Source of the DNA: Furcasterigmium furcatum
Taxonomy: Eukaryota > Ascomycota > Sordariomycetes > Glomerellales > Plectosphaerellaceae
Assembly: GCA_001599815.1 (NCBI GenBank)
Contig: BCIA01000005.1
Location: 2,459,088-2,523,087 of the forward strand
Direction: 5' to 3'
Length of the DNA stretch: 64,000 nucleotides
Part shown: one piece after another, positions 55,700 through 64,000 of the stretch
How the letters are laid out: each line of letters starts with the position of its first letter
Numbering within the stretch: the stretch's first letter is position 1
The notes under the pieces: generated by a model
The model's database searches: none
What the model was told of the DNA's origin: nothing
What the model saw: the letters and a program-made list of their open reading frames with translations, nothing else
Program-made: the position numbers and the translations under genes

Positions 55700-56333
55700 G
55701 CGCCAACCTGCGAATTGAAGCTTTGGAACTGTCCGGGCTCTTGTCACTGCTGCTGAACAAGGTTAAGGCGGGTGTAGTCCAGGACACGAAAGACGGCCGG
55801 GAGTGCTGTCAGAGAATAATAGCAATTCTTTCATTTATAAATCTTGGACACTGGCCGATTGTTTCACTTCAAGTCGAGAAAGCGACATGCCAGGCCGACA
55901 GACACGCTTGAACCGAGACACTGTGATAGACAACGGCGAGGAGGGGAGGGCGATGGTCCCATTTTTAGTGTGAGACATCAGTCTTCTTTGACATGGCAGC
56001 AGACCACTAGGCACATTGAGGAGCAGAATTGCTTTTCCCCCAGTCGCGGCAAGGGTAGCAGAAGAGGTTTCCGGGTACCGGGGTCGCTGGCAACTCGGCG
56101 TTCGTGGCCGATTCGGGAGCTGGGATACTGACATCATCGACTCTGTGGTGTCGCACGCAGAGTCGGTGAGAGACCCGCGTTGGCCTGCTACTACCCCCTC
56201 CCCATGGCAATTTCTATCTCTAGAAGTATATTTCAGCGATCTTGATGGTTGCGCGCCGTGATTCACTTTGCAACAGGCGCAGCGAGGTCTGAGAATACTA
56301 GCGCTCCCGTCAACACACGCAGAAAGGATCATC
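55700..56333. promoter_or_regulatory. Photolyase upstream region
   Basis: 634 bp between the velvet gene and the photolyase gene, both on the plus strand. It contains the terminator of the former and the promoter of the latter. No light-response element could be identified by eye. Confidence 0.4.
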
Positions 56334-58287
56334 ATGGGAAAACCTCGTGTCATCTACTGGTTCCGGACAGATCTTCGACTACATGATTCACCCGCACTGG
56401 CGGCGGCGCTGGCACTCGATCCGGAGGTTCTGTGGCCCATCTTCACCTGGGACCCTCACTACGTGTACCGTGCCAGGGGCGGCGTCAACCGGTGGCAGTT
56501 CCTGTACGTTGTTGGCGATGATGTCTCGGGGGGCGTCGGTTAACCATCTCACTAGGCTCGATTGCCAGAATGACCTGTCCGAGTCCATCACGAAGCTGAA
56601 TCCCAAGTCGAAGCTCTTCGTGCTCCGGGAAGGGCCGCAGACGCTGCTGCCGAAGCTTTTCAAGGCATGGGAAGTGACGCACCTCGTGTTCGAGAAGGAC
56701 ACAGACGCCTACGCGAAGGAACGTGATGCGGCGGTAGCCCGCGCCGCGGAGGAGGCGGGCGTCGAGGTCGTCATCAGGTACGGCCGGACATTGTGGGACA
56801 GCGACGACATCGTTGATGCGCATGGAGGGAAGCCGACTATGTCCATGGCACAGCTGCGCAGCGCCGGGGCGAAGGTGGGCGACATCCCCCGGCCGATCCC
56901 TACGCCGAGCGGCCTGCCCGACCCGGGGGAGATGCCCGTGGATTTCGAGCGGGAGCGGCCGGCGACGGAGCCGGACTTGAACAAGGCGCAGCGGACGGAG
57001 AACGAAGGGCGGGAGAGCTATGCGCGCATCGCCGGACCCAGGGGGGATTTCGGGGTCGAGACGCTCGAGGAGCTGGGGTTCCCGGCCGCGACGACGCCGC
57101 ATCGCGGCGGGGAGACGAGGGCGCTGGAGATGCTGGAGGGGATCATCAAGGACAAGAAGTACACAGCGACGTTCGAGAAGCCCAAGACCAGCCCGGCGGC
57201 GTTCGAGCCGCAGGCCACGACCCTCCTGTCGCCATACTTCCACTTCGGGGCGCTGTCCGTCCGAGAGCTGTACTGGCGGACGCAGGACGTCGTGGACGCA
57301 TATGGGAAGGGGGCGTCCTCACCGCCGGAGAGCCTGACGGGGCAGCTACTGTTCAGGGACATGTACTTCGCTGCACATGCGGCGCTGGGGTACAAATTCA
57401 CGCAGACGGCGGGCAACGCGTACTGCAGGTTCATTCCGTGGCATCTGCCGTCGAGGGTGGACGGTGAGACGGGGCGGGTCACTGGCGAGCACGATGTTGA
57501 CTCGGCGGAGGCGGGGAGGTGGTTCCGGCGGTGGCGGGACGGGGTGACTGGGTTCCCGTGGATCGACGCGCTGATGCGGCAGCTGGCGCGGGAGGGATGG
57601 ATACACCATCTGGGCCGGCATTCGGTGGCGTGTTTCCTCACGCGGGGCGGGTGCTATGTGGACTGGGAGAGGGGTTGCGAGGTGTTCGAGGAGTGGCTCA
57701 TCGACCACGAGCCGTCCTGCAACGCGGGGAACTGGCAGTGGTTGAGCTGCACGGCGTTCTTCTCGCAGTATTTCCGGTGCTACTCCCCCGTGTCGTTCGG
57801 GCAGAAGTGGGATAAGAACGGGGACTTTGTGCGTCGGTACGTCCCCGAGCTGAGGGACATGGATGCAAAGTACATCTACGAGCCCTGGAAGGCGCCGAGG
57901 CCGGACCAGACGAGGGCGGGTGTGAGGATCGAGGGGGACGGGCTGGGGGAGAGGGAGAAGGGGACATATCCGAAGCCCATGTTCGACTTCAACGAGCGGC
58001 GGAAGACGTGCCTTGCGGCGATGAAGAAGGCGTACGAGGTTGGCCTGCACGGGAACGACAAGGAGGTGGCGGACGGGAGTTGGAGGGAGCTGTTTGACGG
58101 AGAGACGGAGATGATGGAGGCGCACGGCGAGAGTGACCTGGGAGAGGGGGCGGACCATGGCGACGGGGAGGATGTGACGCGGCCGAAGCGGGCTGCTGCC
58201 GAGCGGAGGGGCTCAGAACAGCATCCGTCGAAGAAGAAGAAGACGACGACGAGACAGTCCAAGATCCAGGACTTTCTCAAGTCGTGA
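56334..58287 (+). CDS. (6-4) photolyase / animal-type cryptochrome
   Basis: Two exons, join(56334..56503,56556..58287), 633 aa. The 52-nt intron is GTACGT...GTTAACC...CACTAG, and the join gives NRWQFLLDCQNDLSE. The start MGKPRVIYWFRTDLRLHDSP opens the photolyase alpha/beta domain. The FAD-binding half contains GGETRALEMLEGI, LSPYFHFGALSVRELYW, GQLLFRDMYF, TGFPWIDALMRQLAREGWIH, HLGRHSVACFLTRGGCYVDW and NAGNWQWLSCTAFFSQYFRC. This pattern (LxRHxVACFLTRG, NAGxWxWLS) matches (6-4) photolyases and cryptochromes rather than class I CPD photolyase. It should repair UV (6-4) photoproducts with blue light and may also signal light. The C-terminal ~110 residues are acidic then basic (SKKKKTTTRQ, an NLS) and end QSKIQDFLKS. 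Confidence 0.9.
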
Positions 58288-59928
58288 GACTTGCAGCGCA
58301 ATGTTGCTGGATCTGGTCAGCGGTGGAAGCGGCACGCAGGCCTGGGCGACGGGTAGATGCAGGTGTCCGTGGAATATCGGGCGGTTGAGCTGTTGATACA
58401 GACAGACGGGATATGGCAGCCGGGTACTCAGGACTGTCTTCCCGGTCAGATCATGGATGATTTGGGCTCCCCCCACGACGGGACGAGACCTACATACGGA
58501 GTGCTTTTTCTGATTAGACGATGGGTGCAGGGAGTGCTGCAGACTGCTGTGTTCCCCGAGCGCCATCTTGGCAATACAAGTCCCATCCCAGCGCCCTGGC
58601 AGAGGGTCACTCTCGGTCCCAGTGTGCGGTGTACCTCCATCCATCAGCTACTTGCAGGTATGCGCCGACTACTCTGGAAGTTTGTTGAGGCGGCGTTTGC
58701 CCAAGACAGTGGGAGGGCTCCTGCTTGGCTGGGGAGTACACCCCTGCTGCTGTGTCCAAGCGAGTGAGGCTTGCATGAGATTTGACAAAAGAGACTAACT
58801 TTTAGAGAGGCGCAAGCCGCTGGTGAGAGTCACATCTGCGGGCACCCGCGGACTGGGATGGACGGGATTCTGGGTGTGGTGGCAGCTGTCTTGTTTGCAG
58901 GAGGAGGCCTGTTAACATTCAAACTGTTCCCTTCTGAGGTTGATGGCCCCAGCGGGCTCAGGGCAATTCTTAGCAACTCTTAGTGAGAGTCCATGGTGAT
59001 GATTCGCGGCGGTTCAGGGGCTGGGCGTCTTGGCGGACGCCAGGCAAGGGCCCGGGGGGCACGACGACCACATCGACCAGACTTCAGATCGAGCCTGAGG
59101 AAATCGAGATGACTTCTCTCTTGATTCCAAGAAATCGACATGGCCTTTTGCTCAACGAGAGAGTATTCAGGGGCAATGTACATATCTGGACGGCAACAAA
59201 CCTGGACCGGCAGTGTGTTCTGTGACCCTCATCGGCAGGGGACGGCACTAGCGGGCACCAATCATGAAAATGGGCCGCTTGAGCCAATGACGACGTTCTT
59301 CTGTGGAGCATGCGGTGCCCCTCTTTCCTAAACCAGGCAGCGAGGCGGGGCCAGGTTGGCAGGCTGCCTCACGACTTGAAACTAGTACCTTTTGCTCAGG
59401 TCGCAAGTCGCCTCAAGGAAACTACATGATGCAAGGCTGACTTGGGTACCAGGCTGTTTCTCCCTCTCTCACTTCTTACAAACCAAACAAAACCAAATCC
59501 TTGCAAAGACCAACACCAAACCCATCACCGCTACTCTTTGATCTCCACTAAAACTCAGCCCTCAGGTAGCTCTCAGTCCTCGTCCGACTATCGACAAACG
59601 GCAACGCCCGAAGCAAGCCACAACCTTTGGCCTCATCTAGGCTTCGACCAACATCCTCATTGTTGCCTTGCTCACCCGTGAAACCGCGCGTCCATACGAT
59701 CAAGCCATCGGCCAGGACTCACCCGGGGTGCCTATATAACCAGCCGGCCATCCACGTCTCGGCTTGTACGCCAGGACCTCTCTTCTTCAGATTCCCACAA
59801 CCACGCCACCTTCAGCCCAAGTATCTACGTACTCAGATCGACTCTTTTGCCAACCCTCGCAGCCTATCAACCAACAGTCTGTCAAAGCAGCCCTTGTCTT
59901 CACCTCACTTGCCACATCCACCACCAAG
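58288..59928. other. Intergenic region and C-rich leader
   Basis: 1.6 kb. The part from about 59450 to 59928 is C-rich with many CAACC/CCAAC strings and no in-frame stop from 59764 onward, typical of a fungal 5' leader. Nothing else was recognised. Confidence 0.45.
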
Positions 59929-61632
59929 ATGGTCACAAATATTGCGTCCGACAGCGTCGTCGACGTCCTCCCCGAGGAGCGTTGCGTCAGGGAGGGATCC
60001 GAGTTCATCACCAGCAACCGAAAACTCACAGTCAAGCTCTCTTCCGGCGGCATCCGCGGCTTTTCCGGCTTCTCAAACAGCGGCTCGTCCGCCATCACCG
60101 TGTCACATGGCAATATCGACCGCGCCATGACCATCCAACTCAACCGCACAATCCGCGTCCCCGACAACGCCAGCACCAACGCCCTACCCCCCAGTCTCGG
60201 AACCTTCCCCATGTATCGCGTCCACGACTACGCCCACAACATGCCTGATGAGATCGCTCAGAAGGGCGGCATCTTCTTCCCCATGTATCAGTCAGAGGCC
60301 ATGTGGCTCGGCTTCAGCGCAAAGCACCCGTTCGCCCTCAAGGCCTACGTCGGCGGCGTCAATGCCGTGTCTGGATTCCCCATGGTCGAGAACGACCAGA
60401 CTCGCGAGAAGCGCGCTCGCATGCTCAAGGATGGCAAGCAGATCCAGGACTACATGGTCCTGCCCGAGCAGCCCTGGATCGACGGCATCGTTTCCGAGGA
60501 CGGCAAGATTCGCCAGTTCGTCGCCCAGCCCAAGGGTTCCGGTTTCTCGGTCGAGGTCCAGGTCACCGGCGAGGAGAAGATCGGCGGCATTCAGATCGAG
60601 ATCATCCCCATGAAGAAGCACTTCCCCCCCGAGCTCGACGTCCGCTACACGAACAGGGAGCAGAAGGTCGTCACCCGCACCATCAAGCTCAAGGAGCGCG
60701 GCCTCGGCGACGAGAGCACCTGGGCCGACGTCAGGGCAATCATCAAGGACGAATTCGGCATCGACCCCTCGGACCAGCAGTTGAGTGTCCACAATGCCCC
60801 ATCAAGGAGTGCCCATGTCGACTTTGGCCCTGACGTCAAGCTGGGAGATGTCTTCTTCCCGCCCAACGTTTCGACCATCTCCGTCGTTCACACCCCAATC
60901 CCGACATTCGGGGCGCCCAGGCATCGATTGGCATCCGCCTTTGGTGGTAGCGCAAAGACAGGAGGCTACTCAGCTAGCTCTCCTCCTTCCCAGGCTTTCT
61001 TCAGTGCGCCTGCCCCCGTTGCAATGGCATGCTCTGCCTCTCTCATGCCTCTTTCTGCGGCACCACCCCCCCCTGGTAGCATGAAGAAAAAGAGCAGCGC
61101 GGCGCGCCGATCGGCTGCCCCAGCAATGGACTTGAGGAGTGCTGATTTTGAAGAAGCCGCTCCAACTGCTGGTCCCGCTCAAGTCAAGGAGATGGGCATC
61201 GCCGCGGGTGGCCTCATCACGCAGTCCATCAACAAGGACCCCTACCCTGCCGATATCTGGGACGCCGAGGCCTCCGTCATGCTCAACCTCCAGATCCTCG
61301 ACCCGGCCTCGTACCGCGCCGTCACCGGCAACCCGGAGCCCACCACGCCCGCCACCCAGGCGGAGTACGCGAAGCACAACTACCCGTACTTCGAGCTCTG
61401 GAACGAGGAGAAGACGGGCGTCAAGGGCGACTTTTCCGAGGTCAAGAGCGTCGCGCAGCTCAAGAAGGAAAAGGCCCTGGCTGCGGGCGAGGAGCCACCC
61501 GCGGACGAGGAGGACGTGCCTGTCAGGGTGGTCAAGATCGGCGCCCCGAAGGGAGATTTCATCACGTTCAAGTCGACCTTCAGGCCTCTCGAGGTGCTGA
61601 TGAAGGAACTGCAGCATCTGACCATCAACTAG
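59929..61632 (+). CDS. Conserved protein of unknown function
   Basis: Single exon, 567 aa from MVTNIASDSVVDVLPEERCV. The frame is open to 59764 but that extension is leader-like (SSLLQIPTTTPPSAQ-type composition). The N-terminal half is a beta-rich unit (about 30-250) with SGGIRGFSGFSNSG, GTFPMYRVHDYAHNMPDEIA, GGIFFPMYQSEAMWLGFSAK, HPFALKAYVGGVNAVSGFPM and VLPEQPWIDGIVSEDGKIRQ, then GGIQIEIIPMKKHFPPELDV. A short ubiquitin-like-looking stretch follows (about 255-290). The middle is low complexity (Ala/Pro/Ser, MKKKSSAARR). The C-terminal unit has PYPADIWDAEASVMLNLQIL and YPYFELWNEEKTGVKGDFSE, a form shared by fungal hypothetical proteins. I cannot assign a function. No membrane helices or signal peptide were seen, so it is probably cytosolic. 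Confidence 0.8.
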   Translation: MVTNIASDSVVDVLPEERCVREGSEFITSNRKLTVKLSSGGIRGFSGFSNSGSSAITVSHGNIDRAMTIQLNRTIRVPDNASTNALPPSLGTFPMYRVHDYAHNMPDEIAQKGGIFFPMYQSEAMWLGFSAKHPFALKAYVGGVNAVSGFPMVENDQTREKRARMLKDGKQIQDYMVLPEQPWIDGIVSEDGKIRQFVAQPKGSGFSVEVQVTGEEKIGGIQIEIIPMKKHFPPELDVRYTNREQKVVTRTIKLKERGLGDESTWADVRAIIKDEFGIDPSDQQLSVHNAPSRSAHVDFGPDVKLGDVFFPPNVSTISVVHTPIPTFGAPRHRLASAFGGSAKTGGYSASSPPSQAFFSAPAPVAMACSASLMPLSAAPPPPGSMKKKSSAARRSAAPAMDLRSADFEEAAPTAGPAQVKEMGIAAGGLITQSINKDPYPADIWDAEASVMLNLQILDPASYRAVTGNPEPTTPATQAEYAKHNYPYFELWNEEKTGVKGDFSEVKSVAQLKKEKALAAGEEPPADEEDVPVRVVKIGAPKGDFITFKSTFRPLEVLMKELQHLTIN

Positions 61633-62054
61633 CCTTCTGGGTGATGGGAGGTCATTGCGGGATGGATCAGGGTGTACGAGAAGGAAGTAGATCGATCCGA
61701 TCGGAGATCGAGACTGGGATAGTGTACGAGTCAATGAAATATCAGGAAATCGAGGCAGCTGTTGTTGATCGTGATGATTTAGGATTGGATGACTTCGATC
61801 TTCCCGCAGTGAATTCCGCACCAGAACATCCCAAGGACAACGGGTCCACATAGTGTCGAACAGCCATGTTGCGAATGTAGTGTCTTGAGTGAGCAGCAGC
61901 CAACCCCTGAAGACGAAACCTGCTCCGATGCATGCCATGTAAGTGGCCTGGCTGGCAGCACTGCCAAACCGTATCCCCGATCATGCTTCGTCCGGATCAT
62001 ATCTCTACGGTTCTGCTCAACCAGTTCCCCCAGAAGGGTGGATCCCTCGGGCAC
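61633..62054. other. Convergent 3' region
   Basis: About 420 bp between two converging genes. No feature was recognised. Confidence 0.45.
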
Positions 62055-63125
62055 TCATGCGTGCTTGCTATGATCCTGCTTTCCTCCAATGCAGTACAGG
62101 CAGAGTCCACCGGAGTGTTTCTCCTCGATGCTGGTGATGGCGTCCCTGAGTTCACCTGCGCTTAGACCAGGTTTTTCCTTGACATCAACACATCCACATT
62201 CCGATTCTCCAGTTTCGTAGGGGACAGCCTTGAGCTGTTCCACGTGCTTGCCGATGGTATCCCATCTGTTGGTGACTTGGGGCATCAATGCGGCTAAGGC
62301 ATTCTCAAAGTACTGGACACCCTCCTCGAAGTGGCTCAAGCACCCGCAATCCGCATCGGACCTGTTGTCCCAGAGAAGTTCAATCAGCTCCAGTCTGATT
62401 GCGTTTCTCTTCTCCTCGAGCAGTGCTGTAGTGAAAGGAAAGAGTTAGCAGTTGGTAGCCTGACAAAGTGTCTCCATACTGACCAGCAATCCAGAGTTTC
62501 GCTTCAACGGAGCGCCGTCGAGGGGGAAAATGAGCATGTAAGAGTGGCTGCTCTGGGCGATGAGCTTCATGGAGATCTTTTGGAAGGCACGGCCATCATG
62601 AAAGCCGTATGCGGCGATGAGAAGCTCCAATAGATTCAGATGCGCGGTGACGGTGTCGTTTAGTCCGGGTTAGGGCGGGGGTAGTACGCTCAGCAAAAGG
62701 CGTGAGATGGCTTTCAAGGAACTCTGGAGGTCGTACTTGTCTGACAAGAGGGCGATGTTCTTGATGCGTTCGCCCGAGAAGCTGCTGGGATCCCCGATGA
62801 CATTGTGGAGGAAGTTCAGAACGTCCATTAAGGCAGTTGCATCATCCTGGGGAAAGTCGATTGTGGGAAGCTCGCTGGTATTGGCATTGCTGCGAGTGCC
62901 TGCGGCCACTATCTCCCGGCCTTCCTTGAACTTGGGACCAAGCATGGCGCGGAAGACAGGAGTCGCCTGGCGGAGAACTGCCGAATTGACGAGCACACGG
63001 GTCTTCGCTCCATTGCTCAGGATGAACACAACGTCCGGTTCTTTTGCGACGATGATTTCCTTGGGGCCCTCATTGGTGATCTCGGGCGGATCTCCCAAGG
63101 ATTTGGCCCGTTTCCGCTTCGACAT
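62055..63125 (-). CDS. BTB/POZ-domain protein with Cys-rich C-terminus
   Basis: Three exons, complement(join(62055..62425,62480..62624,62688..63125)), 317 aa. The introns are 63 nt (GTACTA...TTGGAG; the join gives RLLLSLLIAAYGFHDG) and 54 nt (GTATGG...CTACAG; the join gives SGLLVTLLEEKRNAIRLELI). The ORF at 62670 stops inside the first intron. The N-terminus is basic (MSKRKRAKS). The BTB domain (about 25-130) has PDVVFILSNGAKTRVLVNSA, LRQATPVFRAMLGPKF and ALMDVLNFLHNVIG. The C-terminal part is helical with a coiled-coil-like start, then a Cys cluster (DADCGCLSH, SECGCVD, LCLYCIGGK, DHSKH). BTB proteins often bridge Cul3 ligases or mediate dimerisation. The paired cysteines suggest a metal site or disulfides. 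Function unknown. Confidence 0.82.
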
Positions 63126-63389
63126 TGTGCAGCGCGTCTTGGGGATATCAGGGGTGTTGATGTTTGGGGTAGGTAGAAAGGTAGAGAGAGGTGAGTGTGA
63201 TGAAGGTGGGTGATGTGGACGAGAGAAGGGGAGAGACTGCGAGAGGGAGAGGAAACTGGGGGAAGGCAGAATAAATAGGTTCCAGGATCACGCAGTGAAT
63301 TAATGGGGGACCACTCAAGAAATACGGCAGGAGTTCAACAGTCAATGTTTCCAGACGGGAGCAAAGATCGGAGGATGGGTGCCTGTCAG

Positions 63390-63459
63390 GGTAGAATTCA
63401 GGGGCGACGCCCAGAAAGGGGCAACACCGAGACCCTCACAGAACGAGGAAGAGGCAGAA
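63390..63459. repeat. Imperfect direct repeat, copy 1
   Basis: About 70 bp beginning GTAGAATTCAGGGGCGACGC. Its partner at 63562-63631 begins GCCAGAATTCAGGGCTAACA. The two share AGAATTCAGGG, AAAGGGGCAAC and ACAGAAC blocks in the same order and spacing, with one indel. Roughly seven in ten bases match by eye. Confidence 0.65.
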
Positions 63460-63561
63460 GATAATACATGGCTTTCGACAGACAATATTTCCCCCAAGAC
63501 TATGGCAATCAGCTGCCTTCTTTGTGGTTGTTAAAGTGAGATCCGCCGAAGCCTGACTGCG

Positions 63562-63631
63562 GGCCAGAATTCAGGGCTAACACCCGAAAGGGGCAACTCC
63601 AAGAGCTTAACAGAACACAAAATAAGCAGCA
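63562..63631. repeat. Imperfect direct repeat, copy 2
   Basis: Second copy of the direct repeat starting at 63390, in the same orientation and 172 bp apart start to start. It may be an old local duplication or part of a dispersed element. Confidence 0.65.
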
Positions 63632-64000
63632 CAGGTACTATAAGATCTCGGTATCTCTTTGATTGGGTAGCCTTTGACATTTCTGCATCCCCCAAAGGAC
63701 GTTGAATTTGAATGCAAGTCCTGCCGTCGCCTGTTAGCACATCCGATACGCTGCCAGCGGCCAACCAGAAGTCCTCTGTAACGATTAGCAAGTAGCCCTG
63801 TTTACCCACAGTCCCCCGCAAGCGAAGTCACTCTATTCATAGGGCAGAGAATCCGTGCCATAAAATGCTAGCCTTGCCGTCGTCGACTTTGGTGCTGTAC
63901 CGAGACAGGAGGTGGTTGACCAGGCAATGGCATTCAGGTGTGATGCCGTCAATTCCACGTGATGAGCCCACTTCCTTCAGATGGGCACGCGGGTCACAGA

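Larger units (their letters stand above)
63126..64000. other. Right edge, upstream of the BTB gene
   Basis: About 870 bp. It holds the BTB promoter, two imperfect direct repeats (63390-63459 and 63562-63631) and a 96-aa minus-strand frame (63531-63821) without motif. A gene continuing beyond 64000 cannot be excluded. Confidence 0.4.

Overview
The window is nuclear DNA of a filamentous ascomycete fungus, most likely a Sordariomycete. The evidence is one or a few short introns of about 50-90 nt per gene with GT...CTAAC-like...AG signals, GC-rich third codon positions, and fungus-specific families (a velvet regulator, DUF7729, GPI-anchored cell-wall proteins, a SLC1-type acyltransferase). I cannot name the genus with confidence. 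I saw no rRNA, tRNA, CRISPR or intact transposon.

Layout. 1-320: 5' end of a LOS1/exportin-T gene (-). 1194-3228: LCHN/DENND11-like gene (-). 4631-5600: lysophosphatidate acyltransferase (+). 6087-6935: doubtful ORF (-). 9028-9918: GPI-type cell-wall protein (-). 13676-17022: ABCG half-transporter with a Cys-rich ectodomain (-). 19537-23670: full-length ABCB/MDR pump (-). 26183-27124: SARAF homologue (+). 27628-30184: Bre1 E3 ligase (-). 30863-32581: TFIIIB subunit Bdp1 (+). 33178-34792: Rad23 (-). 35582-36964: four-helix membrane protein (-). 42597-42887: small eight-cysteine secreted protein (-). 43613-45665: secreted GPI-type protein with fourteen His/Cys repeats (+). 48768-49873: DUF7729 secreted protein (+). 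54404-55699: VelC-type velvet protein (+). 56334-58287: (6-4) photolyase/cryptochrome (+). 59929-61632: conserved protein of unknown function (+). 62055-63125: BTB/POZ protein (-).

The 26-35 kb block is a compact housekeeping cluster (chromatin ubiquitylation, Pol III transcription, proteasome shuttle and DNA repair). Rad23 and the photolyase are both DNA-repair genes but are not adjacent. The stretches 36.9-42.6 kb, 45.7-48.8 kb and 49.9-54.4 kb are gene-poor, and secreted or cell-surface genes lie between them. Two transporters (ABCG and ABCB) are neighbours on the same strand.

The most unusual element is the gene at 43613-45665. It encodes fourteen near-identical C-x2-H-x2-H-x-H-C units. 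Each contains an HxxHxH triad like that of the zinc-binding histidine-triad proteins of streptococci. It is transcribed divergently from a small secreted cysteine-rich protein, so the two may share a promoter. Other points of interest are a PIP-box-like tail on the photolyase, a 12-nt first exon in LOS1, an exact tandem duplication around the branch site of a Rad23 intron, and several uncatalogued repeats.

Gene models were built by eye: splice sites were chosen to restore frame and family conservation. All functional calls rest on recognised motifs and recalled family features, not on a search.
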